This document shows, in pieces, positions 7,340 through 16,241 of a stretch of DNA of 37,965 nucleotides (positions within the stretch are counted from its first letter, which is position 1; every line of letters starts with the position of its first letter). Source of the DNA: CAZYSK01 sp964649415. Its GTDB lineage: Bacteria > Chloroflexota > Anaerolineae > B4-G1. A model generated the notes under the pieces. That model worked only from the letters and a program-made list of their open reading frames with translations, was not told the DNA's origin and searched no databases. The DNA is taken from the NCBI GenBank assembly GCA_964649415.1, contig CAZYSK010000057.1, positions 1-37,965 on the forward strand, written 5' to 3'. The translations under genes were made by a program, and so were the position numbers.

Positions 7340-8488
7340 ATGAGTCAGATAGATAAGAGCACCCAAGTCGTACCTTCCGCCGTGTTTGGAGGAAGGGAAG
7401 AAGAGCAGCACGAGAGTTACTTCCAGCTCGTCTGGCAGCGATTCCGAAAGAGCAAGCCCGCCATCATCGGCGGACTGATGGTTCTCATACTGGTCGTGCT
7501 GGCGGTTTTCGGAGACTTCTTCTCTCCGACAGACCCGGCAGCACTCGATATGCCGGCCAGCTTCACGCCGCCTCAGCGGATCCACTTCATAGATGCGGAC
7601 GGGCAGTTCCATCTGCGCCCCTTTACGTACAACCAGGTGATTGAGCTAGACCCTGTGACGTACGCGCCGCTGTGGAGTGAAGATATGAGCCAGCGTTACG
7701 CGCTCAGGTTCTTCGTCAAGGGTTGGGAATGGAAGGTGCTCGGTCTGATTCCCTGCCGCTGGCATCTCTTCGGCGTCGAGGAGGGGGGCACAGTCTACAT
7801 CATGGGGACGGAGAAATTCGGGCGCGACCTGTGGGGCAGGTCCTGTCGTGCGGGACGCATCTCCCTGTCCATGAGTCTGTTCGGTACGATCATCAGCGTC
7901 GCCGCCGGTTCGGTGCTGGGTGTCGTATCCGGGTTTTACGGGGGCACGATTGACGCACTGCTGCAACGGTTTGTCGAGTTCGTCCGGTCGTTCCCCCAGT
8001 TGCCGCTGTGGATGGCGCTCTCGGCCGTCATCCCGCCTACTTGGGACTCGTTCTCTGTTTTCATCATCATGTCGGTCATCTTCGCGCTTCTGCAGTGGAC
8101 GGTGCTGGCCCGGGAGGTGCGCGGCAAGGTCATGGCGTTCCGTGGGACGGACTTCATCCTGGCGGCTAAGGAGATGGGGGCCTCCGACGGGCGCATCATC
8201 TTCCGCCATCTCTACCCCAACTCCCTGAGCCACATCATCGTCGTCTTGACCTTGACTATTCCGGAGATCATCCTGGCCGAGGCTTTTCTCAGCTTCTTGG
8301 GAATAGGTATCCAGGAACCTCTGACGAGTTGGGGGCTCCTGATGCACGACGCCCAGAACCTGCAGACGCTGGGCACCCACCCGTGGATCATGACGCCGGT
8401 GATCTTCATTATCATAGCGGTGCTGGGCTTCAATTTCCTGGGCGATGGGCTGCGGGATGCGGCTGATCCGTACTCTATCGTACGCTAG
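7340..8488 (+). CDS. Opp/Dpp-type ABC permease (DppC/OppC-like)
   Basis: Second transmembrane subunit, 382 residues. ATG 7340 follows GGGGAG by 7 bases. Residues 1-30 are a cytoplasmic tail, then RFRKSKPAIIGGLMVLILVVLAVFGDFFSPTDP, the standard OppC N-terminal helix. An unusually large extracytoplasmic insert (about residues 70-155) precedes the MGTEKFGRDLWGRSCRAGRISLSMS segment that begins the core permease domain; this makes it longer than the usual 300. The coupling motif is AAKEMGASDGRIIFRHLYPNSL. The C-terminus ends with FLGDGLRDAADPY as in the family. The next gene is a multihaem cytochrome rather than the expected ATPase. Confidence 0.94.
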   Translation: MSQIDKSTQVVPSAVFGGREEEQHESYFQLVWQRFRKSKPAIIGGLMVLILVVLAVFGDFFSPTDPAALDMPASFTPPQRIHFIDADGQFHLRPFTYNQVIELDPVTYAPLWSEDMSQRYALRFFVKGWEWKVLGLIPCRWHLFGVEEGGTVYIMGTEKFGRDLWGRSCRAGRISLSMSLFGTIISVAAGSVLGVVSGFYGGTIDALLQRFVEFVRSFPQLPLWMALSAVIPPTWDSFSVFIIMSVIFALLQWTVLAREVRGKVMAFRGTDFILAAKEMGASDGRIIFRHLYPNSLSHIIVVLTLTIPEIILAEAFLSFLGIGIQEPLTSWGLLMHDAQNLQTLGTHPWIMTPVIFIIIAVLGFNFLGDGLRDAADPYSIVR

Positions 8489-8514
8489 GATGAGCGAATG
8501 GCGAAATGCGCAAC

Positions 8515-8590
8515 CGCCAAGCGTCAAGCGTCAAACGTGACTGGAACGCGGGCATCCCTGCCCGCCAGCCTCAAACGTCGAGCGTCATGG
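8515..8590. repeat. AAGCGTCAAACGTGA repeats (family F) plus GCGGGCA hairpin
   Basis: Short AACGTCAA / AGCGTCAA units cluster at both ends of this gap and recur at 29672-29697 and 33654-33680. Between them GCGGGCA-TCCC-TGCCCGC (8548-8565) forms a 7-bp stem. The final unit runs into the ribosome-binding site of the cytochrome gene. Confidence 0.65.
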
Positions 8591-8601
8591 GAGGCATTGC
8601 C

Positions 8602-10476
8602 GTGAAAAGAATCTGGGTGTTACTCGCAGTCCTGGTCGTCGTGGGGTGCGCGTCTCCTGCCACATCACCTCAGGATGAGGCGGAGTCCATAGCCGTTGCT
8701 ACGCAGGAACCGACCAGCCTCCCGCCGACCATGGAGCCTACGTTGCCATCGGATAGTGCGACGCCGACGCCGGTGCCTGCAAGCCCGACGCCGGAACCGC
8801 CGACGCCGATGCCCGAGCCGGTGCTCCCGCCTGGCGTGGTGGCCGGACAGGTGCGCGACGCCGAGGGGCCGGTGAACGGGGCCGTGGTACGGGTGCAGCT
8901 CAGTGAGAACAAGACTACTTCAAGCGCCGATGGCTTGTTTACGCTGCGCGGCCTGACGAGTGCGGGTCCGGTCACGCTAACCGCCTGGTCTGATGGCTAC
9001 TACGTCGGATGGGCCAATGGCATTCCCGGTCTCGTGCCCGTCACGATAACGCTGAAGCCCTACCCCGCTACGGACAACCTCGATTACGAGTGGTTCACCT
9101 GGCAGGGCCTGGTCGGGTCAGATAGCTGCAGCCCATGCCACCCGGCCTACGAGGAGTGGAAGGCCGACGCCCACTCCCAGTCCGCCGTCAATCCCCGCTT
9201 CCTGACGATGTACGAGGGCACCGACGTGGATGGCAACCGAAGTCCGCTCACCAACTACACGGGCGGTGTCGCTCGAGGGGCAGAGATGGATCAGCCCTAC
9301 TACGGCCCTGGCTACAAGCTGGATTTCCCTGATAGAACGGGGAACTGCGCCGCGTGCCACACGCCGGTGGCCTCGAATATCGATCCGGCTGACTCCTGCA
9401 CGTGGTCGGGTTGCCACACGGAACTGACGGGCGCGCGCTCGCAATACGTTCCAGACCCGATTGCTTTGCCATCGGACCAGGCCGGGGTCAGCCCGACTGA
9501 CCTCACCGGAGAGGGTGCGGACGGGGTCAGTTGTGACTTCTGCCACAAGGTCCGCGAGGTGATCATGAACCCGGAGACAGGGCTGCCCTATCCCGACAGC
9601 CCGGGCATCTCCTCTGTGCGACTGAGCCGTCCGGAGGAGGGCAGCGAGATCTTCTTCGGCACCTTTGACGACGTGACCCGACGGGTGAGTTACCTGCCAC
9701 TGGAAGAGGAGAGCGCTTTCTGCGCTCCCTGCCACTACGGCGTTTTCGGAGGCGTCGTAGGGGATGGCGAAGTCGCCGGCGGCGTCGTGGTCTACAACTC
9801 CTACGGTGAGTGGCTGGAGAGTCCCTATAGCGATCCGGACACGGGCCAGACTTGCCAGGACTGCCATATGCCGACGGTGGACTACGACTACTTCGTCTTC
9901 CCTGAGAAGGGCGGACTGCATCGCGATCCCGAGAAGATCCACAATCACTATATGGCCGGAGCGAGCGACGAGGAGCTGTTACAGAACTCCGTCACGATGA
10001 CCACCACCGCGCAAGCAGAGCAGGGCGCGATACGCGTGGAGGTGCGCGTCGCCAATGACAAGACGGGGCACCACGTGCCCACCGGGGTACCGCTGCGCCA
10101 CATGATGCTGGTGGTGAAGGCCACCGACGCAGACGGCAACCCACTGCCTTTGCGTGAAGGGCCAGTATTGCCCGACTGGACCGGCAACTACGCGGGGCAA
10201 CCTGGCCGGTACTATGCCAAGATCCTCGAGGACGAGTGGACAGGCGAGTCGCCCACCGGGGCTTACTGGCGGGACATACGGTTGGTGGAGGATACGCGCC
10301 TCGCGGCTTTCGCGACAGACGTCAGCCAATACCGTTTCGATGCGCCTCTAGAGAACGGGGCCATCGTCGAAGCGCGTCTCATCTTCCGAAGGGCTTTCCA
10401 GCAACTGGCGGAATGGAAAGGATGGGACGACCCGGACATCGTGATGGAGGAAGCGGTCATACGAACGGGCGAATAG
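8602..10476 (+). CDS. Multihaem c-type cytochrome lipoprotein with carboxypeptidase-regulatory-like domain
   Basis: A 624-residue exported electron-transfer-like protein encoded inside the ABC transporter operon. GTG 8602 follows GGGAGG by 7 bases and yields a proper lipoprotein signal (KRIWVLLAVLVVVGC, lipid Cys16), so the longer frame from 8506 is rejected. Residues about 30-75 are a Pro/Thr/Ser linker (TPTPVPASPTPEPPTPMPEP). Residues about 78-145 resemble the CarboxypepD_reg-like beta fold (VAGQVRDAEGPVNGAVVRVQ). Haem motifs are C176SPCH, C249AACH, C266TWSGCH (a C-x4-CH form), C311DFCH, C374APCH and C418QDCH. The tail (NDKTGHHVPTGVPLRHMM) matches the C-terminal region of cytochrome c554-like proteins. 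Its substrate is unknown. A link to carbohydrate uptake rests only on gene order. Confidence 0.88.
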   Translation: MKRIWVLLAVLVVVGCASPATSPQDEAESIAVATQEPTSLPPTMEPTLPSDSATPTPVPASPTPEPPTPMPEPVLPPGVVAGQVRDAEGPVNGAVVRVQLSENKTTSSADGLFTLRGLTSAGPVTLTAWSDGYYVGWANGIPGLVPVTITLKPYPATDNLDYEWFTWQGLVGSDSCSPCHPAYEEWKADAHSQSAVNPRFLTMYEGTDVDGNRSPLTNYTGGVARGAEMDQPYYGPGYKLDFPDRTGNCAACHTPVASNIDPADSCTWSGCHTELTGARSQYVPDPIALPSDQAGVSPTDLTGEGADGVSCDFCHKVREVIMNPETGLPYPDSPGISSVRLSRPEEGSEIFFGTFDDVTRRVSYLPLEEESAFCAPCHYGVFGGVVGDGEVAGGVVVYNSYGEWLESPYSDPDTGQTCQDCHMPTVDYDYFVFPEKGGLHRDPEKIHNHYMAGASDEELLQNSVTMTTTAQAEQGAIRVEVRVANDKTGHHVPTGVPLRHMMLVVKATDADGNPLPLREGPVLPDWTGNYAGQPGRYYAKILEDEWTGESPTGAYWRDIRLVEDTRLAAFATDVSQYRFDAPLENGAIVEARLIFRRAFQQLAEWKGWDDPDIVMEEAVIRTGE

Positions 10477-10478
10477 CG

Positions 10479-10499
10479 GCGGACATTGATCGTGCGTCC
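10479..10499 (+). repeat. Family A repeat (GACRTTGATCGTGCGTCC)
   Basis: Copy of an 18-21-bp element with GGAC/GTCC ends, lying 2 bp after the cytochrome stop. Others are at 16242-16262, 17727-17747, 19317-19360 (inside galK, two units), 29721-29741 and 30852-30869 (opposite strand). Confidence 0.8.
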
Positions 10500-10529
10500 G
10501 ATGGCGAATAGCGATAATGCAATGAGGGC

Positions 10530-11558
10530 ATGAATGAAATGAAAGCTGATGACAACATAATCCTGGAGGTCAAGGATCTCAAGCAGCACTTTCCGATTCG
10601 GGCTGGCTTCTTCCAACAAGTGGTCGGCCACGTGAAGGCCGTGGATGGCGTCAGCTTCTTCATCCACGAGAACGAGGTGCTGGGTCTGGTGGGGGAAAGT
10701 GGCTGCGGCAAGACCACGACGGGACGCACGATCCTTCGCCTTTACGATCCCACTGCTGGGGAAATCTGGTACCGCAGGGGGAGCGGCGAGCCGCTAGAGA
10801 TATCCCATATTGGTCAGAGAGAGATGAAGCCGCTGCGCCGGGAGATGCGCATGGTCTTCCAAGACCCGTATAGCAGCCTTAACCCCAGGCTGACCGTCAA
10901 GGACATCATCGGCGAGCCGCTGGTGATCCACAAGATCGCCACAGGAAGAGAGATGGAAGATCGGATCTCGGAATTGATGACAGCGGTGGGCCTTGATCCA
11001 GCGTACATGCGCCGCTACCCGCACGAGTTCTCCGGCGGACAGCGGCAGAGGATCGGCCTGGCCCGCACGCTCTCGCTCAGCCCGCGCCTCATCATCGCGG
11101 ACGAGCCGGTGTCGGCGCTAGACGTATCCGTCCAGGCACAGGTGCTCAACCTCCTCCAAGAGCTGCAGGAAAGGCTGGGACTCACGTTGTTGTTCATCGC
11201 TCACGATCTGTCGGTCGTGGAGCACGTGTCAGACCGCATTGCCGTGATGTACGTAGGCAAGCTCGTCGAGATGGCGGAGACGGACGAGTTGCTCAGGCAC
11301 CCGCTGCATCCATATACAGAAGCCTTGATCTCTGCCGTTCCGCCGGCAGACCCGGACATCCGCCTCAATCGAATCATCATGCCGGGAGAGGTCGCCAGCC
11401 CGGCCAATCCACCTCCGGGCTGTGTATTCCATCCTCGATGCCGCTATGCCAGGGACATCTGCAGCCAAGAGGAGCCCCAACTGGTCTCGGCCGGGCCCGG
11501 CCACTTTGCCAGTTGTCACTTCGCGGGTGAGTTGAATCTACAGGGGATAGGAGGCTGA
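10530..11558 (+). CDS. Opp/Dpp-type ABC transporter ATPase (OppF/DppF-like)
   Basis: Second ATPase of the importer, 342 residues. Walker A is GESGCGKT (55-62), Q-loop VFQDPYSSLNPRLT, signature FSGGQRQRIGLART (about 166-179), Walker B LIIADEP (187-193) with SALD, then H-loop IAHDLSVV. The C-terminal oligopeptide-type extension with cysteines is present (PPGCVFHPRCRYARDIC). ATG 10530 lies only 1 base after GAGGG; the in-frame ATG 10539 has better spacing and may be the real start. It follows the cytochrome gene by 53 bp and is translationally close to the next gene. Pairing with the 2528 ATPase gives a complete five-subunit importer. Confidence 0.94.
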   Translation: MNEMKADDNIILEVKDLKQHFPIRAGFFQQVVGHVKAVDGVSFFIHENEVLGLVGESGCGKTTTGRTILRLYDPTAGEIWYRRGSGEPLEISHIGQREMKPLRREMRMVFQDPYSSLNPRLTVKDIIGEPLVIHKIATGREMEDRISELMTAVGLDPAYMRRYPHEFSGGQRQRIGLARTLSLSPRLIIADEPVSALDVSVQAQVLNLLQELQERLGLTLLFIAHDLSVVEHVSDRIAVMYVGKLVEMAETDELLRHPLHPYTEALISAVPPADPDIRLNRIIMPGEVASPANPPPGCVFHPRCRYARDICSQEEPQLVSAGPGHFASCHFAGELNLQGIGG

Positions 11559-11561
11559 ACC

Positions 11562-11936
11562 ATGACCGCTCTGGCACCAAGAACGCAGCCCAAGAGAACA
11601 CTCGCCTTCCTGGCCTACCTGCTGAGCATCCCGGGCTGGCTCTATGTGCTGCGCTTTCGTCGCGAGGATGAATTCGCCACGTATCACGCCAGGCAGTCGT
11701 TGGGCCTCACGGTGGTTGCCATCGGCGCACCCGCGGTCTGGGCGATTGTCGGATGGGTCATATCCTGGGTTCCTCTTGTCGGTCCCGTGGTTGCGGCGGC
11801 CGCTTTCGCCCTGGTCGTCCTGACCTACATCGCCCTGTTCGCAGCCTGGATCGTGGGCATGGTGCAGGCATTTCGGGGCAGGGCGAAGCCGGTCCCCGTG
11901 TTCGGAGGGTGGGCCGAACGCCTTCCCCTGGGGTGA
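11562..11936 (+). CDS. Small DUF4870-like membrane protein
   Basis: A 124-residue protein with three likely membrane segments: about 13-32 (LAFLAYLLSIPGWLYVL), 50-72 (VVAIGAPAVWAIVGWVISWV) and 76-104 (VGPVVAAAAFALVVLTYIAL). The segment EFATYHARQSLGLTVV between the first two resembles the DUF4870/Tic20-like pattern (E-x3-H-x2-Q). AGGAGG (11549-11554) overlaps the end of the upstream ATPase gene and ATG is 3 bp past that stop, so the two are probably translationally coupled. Its function is unknown. Placement as last gene of the transporter operon may be incidental. Confidence 0.8.
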   Translation: MTALAPRTQPKRTLAFLAYLLSIPGWLYVLRFRREDEFATYHARQSLGLTVVAIGAPAVWAIVGWVISWVPLVGPVVAAAAFALVVLTYIALFAAWIVGMVQAFRGRAKPVPVFGGWAERLPLG

Positions 11937-12235
11937 GCTCGTGTGACACAGTGTCGGTTTTCCTTTTCCACGCACGAGACGGCTGCGTGGCCCCGCGTGA
12001 GAGACGGCGAGACGAGGAGATAGCACAAGCATCCGCTGTTCATACACCTACGTCGGCAACTCAGGGGTGCCCTACCAGCGCCTGTGGCCCACGTCTCGAT
12101 GATACATTAGGCGATCAGTCGCTCGCAAGGACAGATGCCAAAATGGAGACAGTGGGCTTATGATTGTCAGCGGCATACTGGCGGTATTGGGCGCGAGGGC
12201 CGGACCCCTATACTACGTAACGAGGAGATGATGTA
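11937..12235. other. 299-bp gap between the transporter and glycosidase blocks
   Basis: I see no gene, no strong hairpin followed by T-run and none of the repeat families here, which makes it one of the few repeat-free gaps. It probably contains the end of the transporter operon and the start signals of the GH4 block. Confidence 0.5.
12187..12214 (+). promoter_or_regulatory. Possible promoter of the GH4 block
   Basis: TTGGGC (12187-12192), 16 bp, TATACT (12209-12214). The -10 is good and the -35 weak. Transcription would start near 12221, only a base before GAGGAG, so the leader would be unusually short. Treat as tentative. Confidence 0.3.
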
Positions 12236-13570
12236 ATGCCTAAGATTACACTGATCGGCGCAGGAAGCGTCGTGTTCACGCGTAACTTGTGCAATGACAT
12301 CCTGTTGACCCCAGCGTTGCAGGATAGCACGATTGCCCTGATGGACATCGCTCCAGACCGCCTGTCGCAGGCGCGCGATCTGGTCCAGGCAATCGTGGAC
12401 CGCCGGGGCGTGAGGGCTCGGGTGGAGGCGACCACCGACCGGCGGGAGGCTGTGAAGGATGCGGACTACGTGATCACCACCTTCCAGCAGGGTGGTTTGG
12501 ATGCGTACACCCTGGATATCGAGATTCCACAGCGCTACGGCGTGGAGCAGTGCGTGGGCGATACACTGGGGCCTGGGGGCGTGTTCCGGGCGCTGCGTAC
12601 GATCCCTGTGCTGGTTGGCCTGTGCAACGACATGGACGACCTAGCGCCGGATGCGCTGTTGCTGAACTACGTCAACCCCATGGCGGCGAACTGTTGGGCG
12701 GTGGACGTGGCCAGCGGGCGCCCGTTCGTGGGCTTGTGCCACAGCGTGCAGGGGACGAGCGAGATGCTGGCCGAGTGGATCGGGGTGCCGTACGAGGAGG
12801 TGGTCTTCCACTGCGCCGGCATCAACCACCAGGCCTGGTTCCTGGAGTTCCGTACGGAAAAAGAGGACCTATACCCGCTGATCTGGGACGCTATCCGCAA
12901 GCCTGAGATCTACGCTCAAGAGCCGGTGCGCATCGAACTGATGAAGTACTTCGGCTACTTCGTCACCGAATCCAGCGGCCACGCCAGCGAGTACCTGCCC
13001 TATTTCCGCAAGACTCCCCAGATGGTCGAAGAGGACCTGGTGCCGCGATTCACGGATGACGTGAACCACTGGTTCGACTTCGGGCGCACGGGCGGCTACC
13101 TGCGCCACTGCATCAGCCGCTTCAAAGAGGCCCAGGAGGAGTATCAGGAGTTGCTGGAAGGGGTCAGGGGCCTGCCGGCCGAGCGCACACACGAGTATAG
13201 TACGTATATCATCGAGGCTATGGAGACAAACCGGCCCGCGCGTATCAACGGCAACGTGCCCAACTGGGGCCTGATTGACAATCTGCCCCAGGGCTGTTGC
13301 GTGGAGGTGCCGTGCCTGGTGGACGGCAACGGTGTGCAGCCGACGTCCGTGGGCACGTTGCCCACACAACTGGCTGCTCTCAACCGCACCAATGTCAACG
13401 TGCAGGAGTTGATCGTGGAGGCTGCCCTGACCGGGGACACGGGGGCGGTGTACCACGCGGCGATGCTGGATCCGTTGACCGCGGCTGTCTGCACCCTGCC
13501 TCAGATACGTGCCATGGTGGATGAGATGCTGGAGGCGCAGGCTCAATGGCTGCCGCAGTTCCAGATCTGA
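12236..13570 (+). CDS. Glycoside hydrolase family 4 enzyme, MelA/AglA-like (GH4-1)
   Basis: A 444-residue GH4 glycosidase. The family uses NAD+ and a divalent metal to cleave alpha- or beta-glycosides by an oxidation-elimination route. The Rossmann motif GAGSVVF is at residues 8-14, NYVNPMA at 144-150. The metal-site pair is Cys168 (GLCHSVQG) and His198 (GINHQAWF), both intact. The CHSVQ form is typical of alpha-galactosidases and alpha-glucosidases of the family rather than 6-phospho-beta-glucosidases. GAGGAG (12222-12227) is 8 bases before ATG. It is clearly older in divergence than the two GH4 copies downstream and lacks their RKTKGGVEDLYP insertion. Together with galactokinase 6.8 kb downstream, alpha-galactosidase is a reasonable guess. 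Confidence 0.9.
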   Translation: MPKITLIGAGSVVFTRNLCNDILLTPALQDSTIALMDIAPDRLSQARDLVQAIVDRRGVRARVEATTDRREAVKDADYVITTFQQGGLDAYTLDIEIPQRYGVEQCVGDTLGPGGVFRALRTIPVLVGLCNDMDDLAPDALLLNYVNPMAANCWAVDVASGRPFVGLCHSVQGTSEMLAEWIGVPYEEVVFHCAGINHQAWFLEFRTEKEDLYPLIWDAIRKPEIYAQEPVRIELMKYFGYFVTESSGHASEYLPYFRKTPQMVEEDLVPRFTDDVNHWFDFGRTGGYLRHCISRFKEAQEEYQELLEGVRGLPAERTHEYSTYIIEAMETNRPARINGNVPNWGLIDNLPQGCCVEVPCLVDGNGVQPTSVGTLPTQLAALNRTNVNVQELIVEAALTGDTGAVYHAAMLDPLTAAVCTLPQIRAMVDEMLEAQAQWLPQFQI

Positions 13571-13615
13571 GAGGTTGGGCCAGGTTTTGCCATTATGTGT
13601 TGTGGAGACAAGTGA

Positions 13616-14698
13616 ATGAGTGAGAAGGTCCGTGTTGGCGTCATCGGCTGTGGGGCCGGACGGTTCCACGCCAGCCGATATGCTTCCTTGGAGGACGTCG
13701 AGCTGGTGGCTCTGGCCGGACTCGAGCAGGATCGGTGCCGCATGGTCGCCGAGCAGTACAATATCCCGCATACTTACGGTGACTACACCGAGCTCATCGC
13801 CAGACCCGACATTGATGGGGTGAGTATCTGTGTGCCCAACAATCTTCACGCCCCGATGACAATCGCTGCGCTGGAGGCGGGGAAGCACGTACTGGTGGAG
13901 AAGCCCCTGGCCACGAGCGTGGCGGAGGGGCAGGCTATGCGCGAAGCTGCGGCACGCGCGGGCCGCGTCTTGATGGTTGTCTTCAACTACCGCTTCCGAA
14001 ACGATAGCCAAATACTCAAGCGCTACATCGAGGCGGGCAATCTAGGCGAGGTCTACTTCGCCCATGCGGGATGGCTGCGCGATCAGGGTATCCCTGTGGG
14101 TGCTTCCGGTTGGTTCACCGACAAGTCTCGCTCTGGTGGGGGCTGTCTGATTGACCTGGGCGTACATATGCTCGATCTGACGCTGTGGCTGATGGGCAAC
14201 CCGCGCGTGCTGTCCGTCAGTGCCTCGACCTACGCGGCGTTGGGACCGCGTGGGCGGGGGCTGTTCCCCGGCCAACGTTTCCGTGGCGAGATGGCCAATT
14301 TCGATGTCGAGGACTTGGTGACAGCCTTCCTGCGCCTGGAGACAGGGACCACGCTTGTCTTGGAGGTGAGTTGGGCGGGGTACACGCAGCGGGGCGACCG
14401 CTTCTTCGTTCACCTGTGGGGCGACGAGGGTGGCGCAGAGATGAACGTCCTCAACTACGTGCACGAGGACACCGTGCGCTTCTACACGGACGTCGAGGGG
14501 ACGCGCACTGAGATCTGCCCCCAAGTGACGGGGGACGACGAGATGTCGGTCAACAGCGAGTTCGTGCGGGCCATCCGCCAGGGGAAGGCTGTCTCCCCGA
14601 CGGTGGGGGAAGGACTGCACGTCCTGCGCATCATCGAAGCCATCTATCGATCTGCAGCCGAGGGACGCGAGGTCACGATCGAAGCCGACAGTGTATAG
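13616..14698 (+). CDS. Gfo/Idh/MocA-family NAD(P)-dependent oxidoreductase
   Basis: A 360-residue dehydrogenase of the sugar/inositol type. The N-terminal Rossmann fold has VGVIGCGAGRFHASRY (residues 6-21), and the family catalytic-lysine motif is VEKPLATS at about 97-104. The C-terminal substrate domain has the usual GGGCLIDLGVHMLDLTLWLMG (about 175-195). GGAG precedes ATG by 8 bases. It lies 45 bp after GH4-1 and before the duplicated GH4 pair. Members oxidise hydroxyls of pyranoses, inositols or amino sugars, and 3-keto-glycoside chemistry has been reported for some; the substrate here cannot be assigned. Context implies a sugar released by the nearby glycosidases. Confidence 0.9.
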   Translation: MSEKVRVGVIGCGAGRFHASRYASLEDVELVALAGLEQDRCRMVAEQYNIPHTYGDYTELIARPDIDGVSICVPNNLHAPMTIAALEAGKHVLVEKPLATSVAEGQAMREAAARAGRVLMVVFNYRFRNDSQILKRYIEAGNLGEVYFAHAGWLRDQGIPVGASGWFTDKSRSGGGCLIDLGVHMLDLTLWLMGNPRVLSVSASTYAALGPRGRGLFPGQRFRGEMANFDVEDLVTAFLRLETGTTLVLEVSWAGYTQRGDRFFVHLWGDEGGAEMNVLNYVHEDTVRFYTDVEGTRTEICPQVTGDDEMSVNSEFVRAIRQGKAVSPTVGEGLHVLRIIEAIYRSAAEGREVTIEADSV

Positions 14699-14710
14699 CG
14701 AATAGCGGGC

Positions 14711-14777
14711 GTAGGGGTGCGGGAGCCGCGCCCAGCGCCCACGGACGTTTGACGGACCGCTCGGATGTCTGCATCCG
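14711..14777. repeat. Repeat cluster: family C hairpin and CGGATGTCTGCATCCG
   Basis: A family C copy (14711-14733) is followed by an ACGTTTGACG unit (14743-14752) related to family F, then the 6-bp-arm hairpin CGGATGTCTGCATCCG (14762-14777) also seen at 5991-6006. The cluster fills the gap before the second GH4 gene. Confidence 0.7.
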
Positions 14778-14836
14778 CTGCATCCCTGCCGGCATAATGT
14801 CCAATATCCGCGTGAACAACAAAGGAGCTAGACAAC

Positions 14837-16234
14837 ATGCCTAAGATCACTTTTATCGGAGCCGGAAGCACGGTCTTTGCCAAGAACCTGCTCGGGGACC
14901 TGCTCAGCTTCCCCGAACTCGCTGATTGCACCATCACCCTGTATGACATTGACGAGGAGCGGCTGCAGACCACCGGGCTCGTGGCGGACAGGACTGCTGA
15001 GACTTTAGACGTTCATCCCACAATCGAGGCCACGACCGACCGCCGGGCCGCCCTGGATGGGGCGGACTACGTCATCTGCATGTTCCAGATCGCCGGCTAC
15101 AAGCCAGGCACGGTGATTGACTTCGAGATTCCCAAGAAGTACGGCCTGCGCCAGACGATCGCGGACACGCTGGGCATCGGCGGCATCATGCGTGGCCTGC
15201 GCACCATCCCCGTCCTGTTGGACGTGTGCCGCGACATGGAAGAGCTATGCCCGGATGTCACCTTCCTGAACTACGTCAACCCGATGGCCATCAACTGCTG
15301 GGCCGTCAATCGGGCCAGCAAGATCAGGACGGTCGGGCTGTGCCACAGTGTGCATCTCACGGCCATGGAGTTGGCGCGGGACATCGGCGTGCCTTTCGAG
15401 GATATCAACTACCTGTGCGCGGGCATCAACCACATGGCGTTCTACCTGCGCTTCGAGCGCAAGACGAAGGGCGGGGTCGAGGACCTCTATCCGCGCATCC
15501 GCCAGGTGATCGAAGAGGGCCGCGTGCCGGAGTGGAACCGGGTGCGCTACGAGATGTGCAAGCGTTTGGGGTACTTCGTCACCGAGTCGAGCGAGCACTT
15601 CGCCGAGTACGTGCCCTGGTTCATCAAGCAAGAGCGCCCTGACCTGATCGAGCGCTTCAACGTGCCGTTGGACGAGTACATCGAGCGCTGCGAGGTCCAG
15701 ATCAAGTCGTGGCGGTTCATGCAGCAGAAGCTGGAGAACCCGGACGCTGTCTCCGAGGAATCCCTGCAGGAGGTGCTCAAAGACTCGAAGGTCATGCCGA
15801 TCATGCTTGAGTATCTTGGGCACACGTTCGAGGAATTCGACCAGGTCACGCTCAGTGGCGAGTATGCGTCGTTGATCGTTCACAGCATGGAGACAGGCGT
15901 GCCACAGATCATCTACGGCAACGTGCCCAACCGTGGCCTGATCGATAACCTCCCGCCGGATTGTGTCGTCGAGGTGCCGTGTGTGGTGGACAAGAACGGC
16001 GTGCAGCCCACGCGTATCGGCGCGCTGCCGCCGCACCTGGCCGCGCTGATGCAGACCAACGTCAACACCCAGGCCCTGACCGTGGAAGCGGCGCTAACTC
16101 AGAAGCGGGAGCACATCTACCACGCTGCCATGCTCGATCCGCACACCGGCGCCGAGTTGGACCTGGACCAGATCTGGAGCCTGGTGGACGAACTGCTCGA
16201 AGCGCACGGCGAGTGGCTGCCTGAATATCATTGA
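14837..16234 (+). CDS. Glycoside hydrolase family 4 enzyme (GH4-2)
   Basis: A 465-residue GH4 enzyme and close paralogue of the next gene. The Rossmann motif GAGSTVF starts at residue 8. Metal-site residues Cys169 (GLCHSVHL) and His199 (GINHMAFY) are present. The conserved CHSVQ reads CHSVH here, a change next to the active site that GH4-1 and GH4-3 lack. AAAGGAG is 9 bases before ATG. The protein carries the FERKTKGGVEDLYPRIR segment shared with GH4-3. Long blocks match GH4-3 almost base for base, others differ heavily, so gene conversion after duplication is likely. Substrate probably an alpha-glycoside; the copies may differ in specificity through the variable blocks (about residues 40-60, 155-195, 285-325). 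Confidence 0.9.
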   Translation: MPKITFIGAGSTVFAKNLLGDLLSFPELADCTITLYDIDEERLQTTGLVADRTAETLDVHPTIEATTDRRAALDGADYVICMFQIAGYKPGTVIDFEIPKKYGLRQTIADTLGIGGIMRGLRTIPVLLDVCRDMEELCPDVTFLNYVNPMAINCWAVNRASKIRTVGLCHSVHLTAMELARDIGVPFEDINYLCAGINHMAFYLRFERKTKGGVEDLYPRIRQVIEEGRVPEWNRVRYEMCKRLGYFVTESSEHFAEYVPWFIKQERPDLIERFNVPLDEYIERCEVQIKSWRFMQQKLENPDAVSEESLQEVLKDSKVMPIMLEYLGHTFEEFDQVTLSGEYASLIVHSMETGVPQIIYGNVPNRGLIDNLPPDCVVEVPCVVDKNGVQPTRIGALPPHLAALMQTNVNTQALTVEAALTQKREHIYHAAMLDPHTGAELDLDQIWSLVDELLEAHGEWLPEYH

Positions 16235-16241
16235 TGCGAAT

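Noticed and set aside
6257..7612. 451-residue open frame on the minus strand
   Set aside because: Antisense to the two permease genes; histidine/glutamine-rich shadow translation without motifs.
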